Positions 1 through 7,651 of a stretch of 64,000 nucleotides of DNA are shown in pieces. Each line of letters opens with the position of its first letter. Position 1 is the stretch's first letter. The translations under genes were made by a program, and so were the position numbers. Below the pieces are notes generated by a model, which was not told where the DNA came from, did not search any database, and worked only from the letters and a program-made list of their open reading frames with translations. The stretch comes from Parabacteroides sp. AD58. Lineage in GTDB: Bacteria; Bacteroidota; Bacteroidia; Bacteroidales; Tannerellaceae. The stretch spans positions 3,571,501 to 3,635,500 of the forward strand of contig NZ_CP146284.1 of NCBI RefSeq assembly GCF_023744375.2. Direction: 5' to 3'.

Positions 1-789
1 TGAGACTACGAACTTCAAAAGTTCAGAGCAGGTAAACCAGCTGTCAACAAGAAGATAATCGAAACGTACACCCTCTATGATTGAGCGTTTGAGCATACTG
101 ATGGCCGTCTCAATCTTACTTGCAAAATACTCAGCGCTACGCCTGGCAATACGCTCATCCCCTGAGTGTTCCTTGCAATAGCGAGCCTCCGTCTGTTTCT
201 TGGATAACCCCTGTGGCTTATCGCTTCGTTTTCCCTCCTCTCCATGGAGAGAAAAGTCAAGGAGAAACTGGGATACACCATCCGTAAAGCAGAGGAACAT
301 TGCCTTGAAGCCAAGTATAGACTTCATTTGGGTATGAGAGAATACCTTGCCAATCTTCTCGGTCTTGAATCCGGTCTTTGGAAGGTCTGTATCATCGATG
401 ATGACACACCTGATGTCCGACTTCAATGTCGTCCTGCGTTTCACACGTGAATACAATTGCCTGAAAATCGAATAGATGATACGTCGCCAATTGACGTTGC
501 CGTCGTTCATGAAACGATAGAACATATCTTTGTGGCAGACAAACATCCTGCCCAAAGCAGAAGACGAATAGTTGGCTGCATTTTTAATTGAAAAGAACGG
601 GAACAGAACAAGCAACTGCAACACCTGAAGACAGGTGAATTTGCAATTCGGATTCTTAATTGACCCGATGACTCTACTTTGTATTCTTATGCTGTTCATA
701 ATGGTTGAGATGCTGTTTATTGCCTTGCTGGAGTCATTGTTTGCAAAAAACTCTTGGAGTTCACCGATAATATGTCTATTTTTGTTCAT
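1..789 (-). CDS. IS4-superfamily-like DDE transposase, N-terminal 263 residues (3' end outside window)
   Basis: The minus strand is open for 263 codons from an ATG at 787-789 to the window edge, with no stop; I checked every codon triplet. The protein starts MNKNRHIIGELQEFF and contains VIIDDTDLPKTGF, which looks like the first catalytic Asp region of IS4-type DDE transposases, and FSHTQMKSILGFKAMFLCFTDG, typical of the same group. The C-terminal catalytic residues would lie beyond the window. It would cut and paste its own insertion sequence. A 10-of-11 inverted repeat (790-800 with 854-864) just upstream may mark or lie near the element end. Family-level assignment is moderate; the IS name is unknown. 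Confidence 0.75.
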   Translation of the reverse strand, partial: MNKNRHIIGELQEFFANNDSSKAINSISTIMNSIRIQSRVIGSIKNPNCKFTCLQVLQLLVLFPFFSIKNAANYSSSALGRMFVCHKDMFYRFMNDGNVNWRRIIYSIFRQLYSRVKRRTTLKSDIRCVIIDDTDLPKTGFKTEKIGKVFSHTQMKSILGFKAMFLCFTDGVSQFLLDFSLHGEEGKRSDKPQGLSKKQTEARYCKEHSGDERIARRSAEYFASKIETAISMLKRSIIEGVRFDYLLVDSWFTCSELLKFVVS

Positions 790-872
790 GGCTAAAGGGT
801 GCTATATTGTTTGTTTGGCGACATTAATATAGTGATAATCATTGAATTATCAAACTCTTTAGCCTTTTTTTA

Positions 873-1703
873 TTACATTATTTGAGTACTTGCGAAACTT
901 GAATTGTTTTCATTAGAAAATGCGACAGCTAATTTATGCGAAATTTTAACAGTACGACTGTTGGACATAAACTCATCGTTTAACTTTTGAGCTAGACGTT
1001 CTGCTTTTACTTTCGTTTGGGGATCTAATACTAGTCCATTTTTGTCATCCTTATTCTGACAAATTAGACGGACATAATTTAAATTAGGGTCCTTGCTATC
1101 TAAATATGAGTTTATTATTTTAACCTTGTCGTCCATTGATAGATTTGAAGGAAGGTGAATTTTTCTATCAGTTTTATTGTCATGTTTGGCGATATAATGA
1201 TTTATGAGAATCTGAGCCGTATTACTGTCTTCAAGCATTATCTGCCTTAGTTCTATTTTGAATTTTTCCACGACATTCCTGCAATGAAGTATTTCTATCA
1301 AGTCATTTTGTTTGCCTTTTGCTGTATTTTTTACAAAATTATTATCTATAACATTAAATAATTTGAATTGGTCAATAATATCCCAAAATGCTTGTCTGTA
1401 ATCCCAAGCTAATGCATCATAGCAGTTCTCCAAAGAGTTTCTATTTATCTTGGCAAAGTGTTTTGCAATAATATCATTATAATCTTTTATATCTTCTTTG
1501 ATTTGATTAAACATGACGTCTGACCAACATTTCAATCGACAATCATTATCTATGAGTTTCTTGATGTGGAATAACTCTATCACGTCTGTTAACGTAGAAG
1601 CTGGCTCAGATTTATACTTTATAATTGCTTTTTCTGCAAGTTCAAGATTATAATCGATGCTTAAATCATTCGGAGAATAAAAACATACTCGATTTTCCAT
1701 CAT
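873..1703 (-). CDS. hypothetical protein, possibly truncated next to the IS element
   Basis: A 276-residue AT-rich ORF, mostly helical in appearance and rich in Asn, Asp, Lys and Ile. No family is recognised. Its start overlaps the stop of the upstream 63-codon ORF in an ATGA arrangement, so the two are translationally coupled. It ends within about 10 bp of the probable boundary of the transposase element, with the stop right after a low-complexity tail, so the C terminus may have been removed by the insertion. The context (AlbA_2-like fragment upstream, mobile element downstream) suggests a disrupted accessory or defence-type gene, but this is inference. Confidence 0.5.
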   Translation of the reverse strand: MMENRVCFYSPNDLSIDYNLELAEKAIIKYKSEPASTLTDVIELFHIKKLIDNDCRLKCWSDVMFNQIKEDIKDYNDIIAKHFAKINRNSLENCYDALAWDYRQAFWDIIDQFKLFNVIDNNFVKNTAKGKQNDLIEILHCRNVVEKFKIELRQIMLEDSNTAQILINHYIAKHDNKTDRKIHLPSNLSMDDKVKIINSYLDSKDPNLNYVRLICQNKDDKNGLVLDPQTKVKAERLAQKLNDEFMSNSRTVKISHKLAVAFSNENNSSFASTQIM

Positions 1704-1891
1704 AAATAAAAAAAGTAGTATTGAAATGAATGAAAATGCGTTTCTACAATCACGTGTCCATTCCCAGACTTATCTTCGTACATAAAAGCCGATATGGATT
1801 TAAGCCATGATTTTACTTTCTTACGCTCCAGCATTTCCTTGAAATCGTAAGACGAGCATTCCGCTATCAATGTATTGTTATGAATTTGCAT
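1700..1891 (-). CDS. short AlbA_2-like N-terminal fragment (63 aa)
   Basis: The first 37 residues (IAECSSYDFKEMLERKK then VKSWLKSISAF) resemble the start of Bacteroidales AlbA_2/Schlafen-type putative DNA-binding ATPases, where SAF is normally followed by a Gly-rich segment. Here it runs instead into an unrelated tail and stops, so this is probably a rearranged remnant rather than a complete protein. It is preceded by a good -7 box (1936-1943) and is coupled to the next ORF by an ATGA overlap. Identification is from memory of the family pattern. Confidence 0.4.
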   Translation of the reverse strand: MQIHNNTLIAECSSYDFKEMLERKKVKSWLKSISAFMYEDKSGNGHVIVETHFHSFQYYFFYL

Positions 1892-1935
1892 CGTTTTCTT
1901 TTTGTTGTTTGGGGATAAAGCCCAAGTTCTATATA

Positions 1936-1943
1936 CAAAGGTA
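1936..1943 (-). promoter_or_regulatory. Bacteroidales -7 box TACCTTTG
   Basis: Matches TAnnTTTG on the minus strand, about 45 bp before the start of the 63-codon ORF at 1891. The predicted transcript begins near 1930. Confidence 0.5.
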
Positions 1944-2028
1944 AGGATAAAACCGGATATTCTGTTAAAATAGCCCCATTGATTTGATTATTATGTGTTT
2001 ATATCACGATATTTATCAAATAAATCTG

Positions 2029-2036
2029 TACTTTTG
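2029..2036 (+). promoter_or_regulatory. Bacteroidales -7 box TACTTTTG
   Basis: Exact TAnnTTTG match on the plus strand inside a 393-bp gap between two minus-strand genes. Together with the terminator at 2177-2217 it delimits a transcription unit of about 175 nt. Confidence 0.5.
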
Positions 2037-2042
2037 CAGTAA

Positions 2043-2217
2043 AGAGCTGTGGTTGCTTATGGATGCTTATTTTCGGGTTTCCGCTATATTTGCAACACGT
2101 TCACGCAAGTTGCTCATACAGAGATGCTGTTGATTTTGAGGAAGTCAAGTAAGTAAACATTCATAACCGATAATATAAATAGGGTGTAACTTATTACTGA
2201 GTTACATCCTATTTTTT
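2043..2217 (+). ncRNA. putative small transcript, small RNA or mRNA of a 24-residue peptide
   Basis: The segment lies between a -7 box and a strong intrinsic terminator and is antisense to neither neighbour. It holds one short ORF, 2059-2133, encoding 24 residues starting MDAYFRVSAIFATRSRKLL. I cannot tell whether the RNA or the peptide is the product. It matches no RNA family that I recognise. Confidence 0.35.
2177..2217 (+). terminator. intrinsic terminator
   Basis: Arms AAATAGGGTGTAACT (2177-2191) and AGTTACATCCTATTT (2200-2214) pair over 15 bp with one G-T, followed by a T run on the plus strand. It may also stop transcripts of the minus-strand helicase gene ending at 2285. Confidence 0.75.
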
Positions 2218-2284
2218 TGTGTGTTGTCGTCTTCTTTATTCAGAATAATGATGAGAGAAAACTACCTGTCGCTATAGTTTTCCT

Positions 2285-5200
2285 TTATGTATTTTGAATC
2301 CTGCATAGAACTAAATCTGCCAGAAGAACAGCCGTTTCTCGTTCGTCTTTTGTTGCCTCTTTCGGTTTCCAGGCTACGATAAAATGAACGGACGCTGCTT
2401 TCACTTCATAGCCTTTTTCTTTCCAGTCGGATACTGTTTTCTGCATATTGGCTGATAGCTTGGCGACGGCTTTGTTTTGGCTATTGAATAAAACACAGTC
2501 TTTGTACTTCAATGCTTCTCCACTCCGTAATGATAAGATTTCCCGCTTGAGTCCTTTGAAGAAATCAAGATAAACATCTTTGAGGGAAAGTTGCAGAACG
2601 ATTTCTTCGGGTAAGGCATATTGTCGCTGATCAATCAGGTATTGATCTGTACTCTGCTGCTTAAAGCTGTTTCCGTTCGTATGGATGAACAATCGGTTTT
2701 TGGCCCGGGTGATTCCCACATAATACCGGCGCATCAGCTGGTCGGTTTTCGAATAATTGTCGGCAATAAGCATATAGACGTCGTCGAATTCTTTTCCTTT
2801 GGCTTTGTGAATAGTTGATACAACCACTTCGGCATCGGCGATATCACAGAAATCTTCTATTGACGATTCGAATACAAATTCGTTGAAGTCGCCTACATAT
2901 TTGGCTTTGTTGGTTTGCTCAAACAATGTCACGCAATGTTTTACGTATGGCAGATTTCGGCTATTGGCATAAGCTGAGTAAGTTGCCTGTTTGGCTGCTT
3001 CCCATACTTCGTCCGGAATTAGAGGCGTGTTTACCCGTTGGTCGATATATTTGAGGAAGTACCTCATCTCTGCTAAGTTCCGGAAATGAAAACCATCCAT
3101 TGACTGTATGAGTTTGCTGTTGATTCCCTGCTTCCTCAAGAGAGCTACCAGGATTGCTGCCTCTTCATTTGTCTGGGTAAGAATACACGACGTGCCATTC
3201 TTCTTGTGTTTCATCAGATTTTCTACGAGAGGCTGATACATATACTTAGACAAATGATAAGTCACTTCTACCCATCCTTCCTCTTCTCTCCTGGAGATAA
3301 TCGGAGCGTTTTTCATCCTTTTATGGATGTTTTGAGTGAATTCGTTGGCGAAATCCACCAAATGCCGGGCACTGCGGTAATTTTCGGTCATTTCGATAAA
3401 GCGGCTTCCGGATTCTTGGGCGAGTTGGAACAGACATCCGGAATCAGAACCTCTGAATTCGTAGATATTCTGATCGTCGTCGCCCACGGCAATCACGCGC
3501 ATTTCTTCGTTTTGAGTCATCAATGCTTTCACGAGTGCATACTCTTCTGTGCCCATATCCTGAGCTTCATCGATGACTAACACCGTTTTGCTGATTCTGT
3601 TAGGCTCAACTTCTCCCTGATTAATCATATCGGCCGCTTTGGCTACGATGTTTTTGGCATCTTCCAGATTACCGATCCGTCCGAGCAGATCAAAACAATA
3701 AGAGTGGAAGGTCTTGATCTCTACAAAATGGGCCGCATTCCCGATCAGTTCCATCAGCCGTTGCTTGAATTCGGTGGCAGCCGCGCGCGAGAATGTCAGC
3801 ATCAGCAGCTGTTCGTGTTTGACATCTTCCAACAGGAGGAGCGAAGCGAGCTTGTGGACCAATACACGGGTTTTTCCACTGCCCGGACCGGCGGCAACGA
3901 CAATGCAGCGGGATTCTTTATCCGCGATGATCTCCATTTGCCGTTTAGATAACTGGCCAAACAACTGCTTGTATTTTCCGGGTGTCAGATTCCTTTGTAT
4001 TTCGTTTCCCCGTTCCCCTTTAAAATATTTGGAGATGAATTTCCGATAATCCATCTGGAAATAGTCTTGTACATATTGCAAAGCCGCGTTATAGTCACGG
4101 ACCATCAGATTGGCATATTCCCCAACGATGTGTACCTGCTGAATCTTCTGTTTGTAGAATTCATTTAGCATCCGGTAGTCTTCTTGCTTGTATCGGGCCT
4201 TGTTGTCTTTGATTCGTTTGATGTCCATGGCATTGTAGAGAACCAGGAATCCGCCTTCCAGCTTGAGTGCGCCGATCTTCGATAAATACAGAAGAGCTTC
4301 TTCTACATCTTCCAGCTGAATATCCTTCAGTTCGCCGAACAGAGATTGCTGACTTGCCTTGATCTGGTTCAGCAATTCGACAACGGAAAACTGTATCGAC
4401 TTGCTTTCTTCGTTCTCTTTCCTGGTTTCTGCCGCTAATTTATACAACCACTCTACGGCAAAACGGCTTATCTCCAATCGTTTCTCAAAACGTCTGATGG
4501 TCGTATCCATATCCAGGCGGCGCATAATCTCCATGTTATGAACGGCATCTTCTTTCTTCCGGGTATAACCTTTGATTGTGAGGAAGTAAAGCAGTGTCCG
4601 AATGTCTTTTTCTTTGGAGGTAATGATTCCGTCGTTTACGGCATTATCATTGAGCTGTTTGCAAGAAATCTGTAAAGACTCGTCCGGAATATGGCTGAGG
4701 ATATATTGCTCCAGTTTGGCAAAGCGCTCGAGCAAGGTCTTTGATTTCCGTTCAGATTCGCCTGTATCCAGCAGATAAGCAGAAATATCCTTGCTGTCGG
4801 CCAATATGCCTTCCTGCCGCATCCGTTCTACGGCCGATACGACTTCACTTTTACTCATTCCTAAAATATCTGCCAGATAATCGATTCTTGATTCAGCTTC
4901 CGAATCCTGTGCCTTGGCTATATGCTTCTGCGAAATCAGTGACTTGATGATTCTGACAGCCTTCTCGATTTCATCCTTGCTGAATAAGATGGAAGCAGAT
5001 ATCCGTTTTCGGGCTTCTTCCATGTTTTTTACGGTGATACCGGTGGCATATACATGAGGCACATTGTTTCCTCTGACGAGATATCCGCTTTGTTCCAACG
5101 TCGATAAAGCGGTTCGCACACGGGTTTCTATGTCGGATACAGAATCGTCCCAGCCGGCTTGCCGGGCAATTTCCAACGCCGAACAGCAAACCCGCATCCG

Positions 5201-6256
5201 TTGTCTGGTGAGATCTTTCACGGCTTTCCAGACTTGTTGTATTTCACTGATGCTTAGTTTGGTCTGGTTGAGCAATATAAAATGCTTGTCGAGGTCGTTA
5301 TCACTGTAAAGAACATAGCAACGTGCGTTCAGATGTGGATCCCGACCCGCTCTTCCGGCTTCCTGTACATAGTTTTCCAACGAATCCGAAATGTCGTAAT
5401 GGACTACCAGTCCGACATCTTTCTTGTCTACTCCCATTCCAAAGGCGGATGTTGCTACGATGATGTGCACCTGATCGTTCATGAATGCCTCCTGATTGGC
5501 GATCTTTTCGTCTGCTTCCATCTGTCCGTTGTAGGGCAATGCCTGATAACCGTCGCGGGTTAATTTGGAAGCGAGCTCTTTGGTCCGTCTGGTCCGTGAT
5601 ACATAGACAATCGTCGGGCAATCAGATTCCACCACCAGTTCCCTTAGTTTTGAGTATTTATCATCATCCGTCTCCGCATGAATGACGGAATAGTGCAGAT
5701 TTGTCCTGGAAGCCGTGGAAGCAAACAATTCCAATTCCACATTCAGCGTCTGTTTGAAGTAATCGCAGATATCCTGTATGACTTTCTGTTTGGCCGTCGC
5801 CGTAAAACAGGATACCGGTATCGGCGTTTTGCATCCTTTTCTCTGCTGATACTCGCGGATGAATTTACCAATGTAAAGATAATCTACCCTGAAATCTTGT
5901 CCCCACGAAGAAAAACAATGGGCTTCGTCGATGACAAACCTTACGACATGGCGCGCCATCAGAATTCTCTCGATGGTTTTGGAACGGAGCATTTCAGGAG
6001 CTATGTATAAAAGAGAGGCTTCTCCTTCCAATACTCTTTGGATGGATAGCGATCTCGTAATCGGATCCAGCAAACCGTTGATGGTAACTGCATCTGTAAT
6101 TCCCCGGTCTGCCAGGTTATCCACCTGATCTTTCATCAGCGATTGAAGAGGAGAAATAACCACCGTCAGTCCATGTACGGAAACACCTTCCATAAGTGCC
6201 GGCAGTTGAAAGGTAAGCGACTTGCCTCCGCCGGTAGGAAAGATGGCAAGTAACGA
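2285..6256 (-). CDS. RecQ plus UvrD helicase part, downstream of the stop
   Basis: The open frame after the TAA begins SLLAIFPTGGGKSLTFQLPAL, so Walker A lies upstream of the first ATG (6191-6193, giving 1,302 aa). Counting from that ATG, the DEAH box is at residues 89-92 (VIDEAHCFSSWGQ), followed by RecQ motifs such as YVQEAGRAGRDP and RQC/winged-helix-like segments. A second helicase starts near residue 766 with AAGPGSGKT, then VLVIDEAQDMG and VSTIHKAKGKEF, typical of UvrD/PcrA. A protein started at 6193 would lack RecQ Walker A and so could only use the UvrD motor. I see no good start codon before Walker A. Confidence 0.8.
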   Translation of the reverse strand, partial: SLLAIFPTGGGKSLTFQLPALMEGVSVHGLTVVISPLQSLMKDQVDNLADRGITDAVTINGLLDPITRSLSIQRVLEGEASLLYIAPEMLRSKTIERILMARHVVRFVIDEAHCFSSWGQDFRVDYLYIGKFIREYQQRKGCKTPIPVSCFTATAKQKVIQDICDYFKQTLNVELELFASTASRTNLHYSVIHAETDDDKYSKLRELVVESDCPTIVYVSRTRRTKELASKLTRDGYQALPYNGQMEADEKIANQEAFMNDQVHIIVATSAFGMGVDKKDVGLVVHYDISDSLENYVQEAGRAGRDPHLNARCYVLYSDNDLDKHFILLNQTKLSISEIQQVWKAVKDLTRQRMRVCCSALEIARQAGWDDSVSDIETRVRTALSTLEQSGYLVRGNNVPHVYATGITVKNMEEARKRISASILFSKDEIEKAVRIIKSLISQKHIAKAQDSEAESRIDYLADILGMSKSEVVSAVERMRQEGILADSKDISAYLLDTGESERKSKTLLERFAKLEQYILSHIPDESLQISCKQLNDNAVNDGIITSKEKDIRTLLYFLTIKGYTRKKEDAVHNMEIMRRLDMDTTIRRFEKRLEISRFAVEWLYKLAAETRKENEESKSIQFSVVELLNQIKASQQSLFGELKDIQLEDVEEALLYLSKIGALKLEGGFLVLYNAMDIKRIKDNKARYKQEDYRMLNEFYKQKIQQVHIVGEYANLMVRDYNAALQYVQDYFQMDYRKFISKYFKGERGNEIQRNLTPGKYKQLFGQLSKRQMEIIADKESRCIVVAAGPGSGKTRVLVHKLASLLLLEDVKHEQLLMLTFSRAAATEFKQRLMELIGNAAHFVEIKTFHSYCFDLLGRIGNLEDAKNIVAKAADMINQGEVEPNRISKTVLVIDEAQDMGTEEYALVKALMTQNEEMRVIAVGDDDQNIYEFRGSDSGCLFQLAQESGSRFIEMTENYRSARHLVDFANEFTQNIHKRMKNAPIISRREEEGWVEVTYHLSKYMYQPLVENLMKHKKNGTSCILTQTNEEAAILVALLRKQGINSKLIQSMDGFHFRNLAEMRYFLKYIDQRVNTPLIPDEVWEAAKQATYSAYANSRNLPYVKHCVTLFEQTNKAKYVGDFNEFVFESSIEDFCDIADAEVVVSTIHKAKGKEFDDVYMLIADNYSKTDQLMRRYYVGITRAKNRLFIHTNGNSFKQQSTDQYLIDQRQYALPEEIVLQLSLKDVYLDFFKGLKREILSLRSGEALKYKDCVLFNSQNKAVAKLSANMQKTVSDWKEKGYEVKAASVHFIVAWKPKEATKDERETAVLLADLVLCRIQNT

Positions 6257-7171
6257 TTATCCCTGTACGGCTGCCTGGGCCGCTTTCTCCTGAAGAGGTT
6301 CACCTTCGTAGGTGCGGAACTCATCATACCCGAAGAAACGCTTCAGATTATAGTGTACATCCAGCTGGGTGTTGCAGTACGGGCAACCTTCCTGACAGCG
6401 CGTGTGCCGCAAAAGCCTCATCACATATTCTACTTCCGGATAGTTCCGAAGTACCCAGCCCGGAGTGATGGAACGATGATCTGTTGTATCGACCAGGGCC
6501 AAGGCATACGCCAGTTCGACAGGATATTTCTCGATGAGGGTAAGCAGGTCTGCCTGCTGGCAGATTCTCCCTTCATAAAAATCCCTGATCAGTTCAACCG
6601 GATCTATATATACCGGAGAAACAGCCTGCACCAGCTGTAAGAATCCTGTAAACTCTTCTTGGTCTTTGAGCAAATAAGCCCATATCTGCTGTTTCTTTTC
6701 GGGCAGGTCGTTCCAGCGGGCTACTTCGTCGAACAGCAGGTCCTTGGCTTTCTCGCAGTCGTTTACCGGATTATTCAGCTGTTCACTGACCAGTTTGTCG
6801 TCTTTCACCAGTCTGTGATACGGACGTTCGGGGAATAATAAAGGAGATACATAAAGCGTATCGACCAGTGGCCAGTGACAAGTCCGGCCGGCAAACAGGT
6901 ATTTGGCATCATGATGGATGATATTGTGTCCGCAGAGATAATCGCTGCCGCGCAGAAAGTCAAACAGTTCTTCTTTGGATGCTTGATGAAAGATGGCGCC
7001 GTCAAAACGGAGTGCCCCGATGTCATGGATCTTATGATCCTGCAAACCGATTTCAACATCAACAAACGTACAGTGCGATGAGTCGGTTGACAGAGACACA
7101 GATTCCTTGCCGATGACATGATTCGTGTCATCTGCCTGCTTGAATCCTAAAAGTTTACTCCATATTGACAT
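6257..7171 (-). CDS. DEDD 3'-5' exonuclease part of the split helicase gene (304 aa)
   Basis: Residues 36-140 carry DEDD exonuclease motifs: FVDVEIG (D38, E40), GHNIIHHDAKYL (D88) and NNPVNDCEKA (D138). The usual His of motif III appears to be Asn. A CxxxCxxC cluster sits at C259, C263 and C266, and the RecQ Q-motif FFGYDEFR follows. The frame ends at a TAA inside the expected RecQ fold, so this product would be an exonuclease without a motor. A -7 box at 7205-7212 serves it. Confidence 0.7.
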   Translation of the reverse strand: MSIWSKLLGFKQADDTNHVIGKESVSLSTDSSHCTFVDVEIGLQDHKIHDIGALRFDGAIFHQASKEELFDFLRGSDYLCGHNIIHHDAKYLFAGRTCHWPLVDTLYVSPLLFPERPYHRLVKDDKLVSEQLNNPVNDCEKAKDLLFDEVARWNDLPEKKQQIWAYLLKDQEEFTGFLQLVQAVSPVYIDPVELIRDFYEGRICQQADLLTLIEKYPVELAYALALVDTTDHRSITPGWVLRNYPEVEYVMRLLRHTRCQEGCPYCNTQLDVHYNLKRFFGYDEFRTYEGEPLQEKAAQAAVQG

Positions 7172-7204
7172 ATATCTGGTATGATAATAACGCCATGCTT
7201 ATCA

Positions 7205-7212
7205 CAAAGATA
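7205..7212 (-). promoter_or_regulatory. Bacteroidales -7 box TATCTTTG
   Basis: TAnnTTTG match on the minus strand, about 35 bp upstream of the exonuclease-helicase start codon. Confidence 0.5.
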
Positions 7213-7313
7213 ACGTAATCCGGTAGAATTTATTGGATTTACCAAGCTCTTTTGACATTAAGGAATACCAGATTCGAATAAAGAACCCGGTACCTCCTCG
7301 TGTAAATCCTATT

Positions 7314-7412
7314 ACTTTTTAATTGTTTGACATCTGTCGAAAAGCTTTTCCATATCTGTGATAAAGCTTTTTGACAACTGTGGTAAAGCTTTACGACAGT
7401 TGTGCTAAAGCT
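7314..7412. repeat. tandem palindrome array A (22-bp period)
   Basis: Four 10-bp elements (GACATCTGTC, CATATCTGTG, GACAACTGTG, GACAGTTGTG) start at 7329, 7351, 7373 and 7395, exactly 22 bp apart. The 12-bp spacers carry AAAGCTTT at 7341, 7363 and 7385 and AAAGCT at 7407; two spacers are perfect 12-bp palindromes (GAAAAGCTTTTC, GTAAAGCTTTAC). The 20 bp ACTTTTTAATTGTTTGACAT at 7314-7333 recur identically at 57317-57336 beside array D. It sits between divergent genes. Confidence 0.85.
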
Positions 7413-7509
7413 ATCTTCTCGCTGGTTTCGGATGACTTGCTCACGGGATTGATATAAGTTTTCCTTTGGTTTTATCAGCCCTCCAGCCGATAAACGGTCA
7501 AAAAAGGAC

Positions 7510-7556
7510 TTTACACCGTCAATCTATTTTACACCTTCTGTAAAGAAACTTTACAC
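7510..7556. promoter_or_regulatory. cluster of TTTACA half-sites, candidate enhancer site for the export operon
   Basis: TTTACACC occurs at 7510-7517 and 7528-7535, and TGTAAAG-AAA-CTTTACA forms a perfect 7+3+7 inverted repeat at 7539-7555. It lies about 60 bp upstream of a sigma-54-like promoter, the usual place for an NtrC-type activator. The likely binder is the regulator encoded at 16029 (inference). Confidence 0.45.
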
Positions 7557-7608
7557 TTTTGAGAAATGATAAAATTATAATCTGTTAGAAACAAGCTTGT
7601 TATAATTC

Positions 7609-7624
7609 TGGCATGGTCGTTGTA
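7609..7624 (+). promoter_or_regulatory. sigma-54-like -24/-12 promoter
   Basis: TGGCAT-N5-TTGTA agrees with the TGGCAC-N5-TTGCA consensus in spacing and in the -24 element; the -12 GC is GT here. The start codon of the tolC-like gene follows 27 bp later, leaving a leader of under 20 nt. Confidence 0.45.
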
Positions 7625-7651
7625 TTTTTCTTGGTGTAAGATTTTTGTTTT

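Larger units (their letters stand above)
2285..7171 (-). pseudogene. exonuclease-RecQ-UvrD fusion helicase gene, interrupted by an in-frame TAA
   Basis: One reading frame of 1,628 codons runs from the ATG at 7171 to 2285 and is broken only by TAA at 6257-6259. The codons around it read GTA CAG GGA TAA TCG TTA CTT GCC ATC TTT; in related RecQ proteins this stretch normally has a Lys or Arg before SLLAIFPTGGGKS, so a single AAA-to-TAA change would explain the stop. It separates the RecQ Q-motif (FFGYDEFR) from Walker A (PTGGGKS). The intact protein would join a DEDD exonuclease, a Cys cluster, an SF2 RecQ helicase and an SF1 UvrD-like helicase, presumably for DNA repair. The rest of the frame is clean, so the mutation looks recent, or is a sequencing error. 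Confidence 0.8.

Noticed and set aside
790-864. Inverted repeat GGCTAAAGGGT / ACTCTTTAGCC as a terminator
   Set aside because: The 53-nt loop is too long for an intrinsic terminator and no plus-strand gene precedes it; it is more likely near the IS end.
7329-7412. CRISPR-like short regular repeats (also at 15821, 48338 and 57332)
   Set aside because: Repeats are only 21-22 bp in full period with no unique spacers of CRISPR length, the units are palindromic, copy number is four, and no cas gene is nearby.
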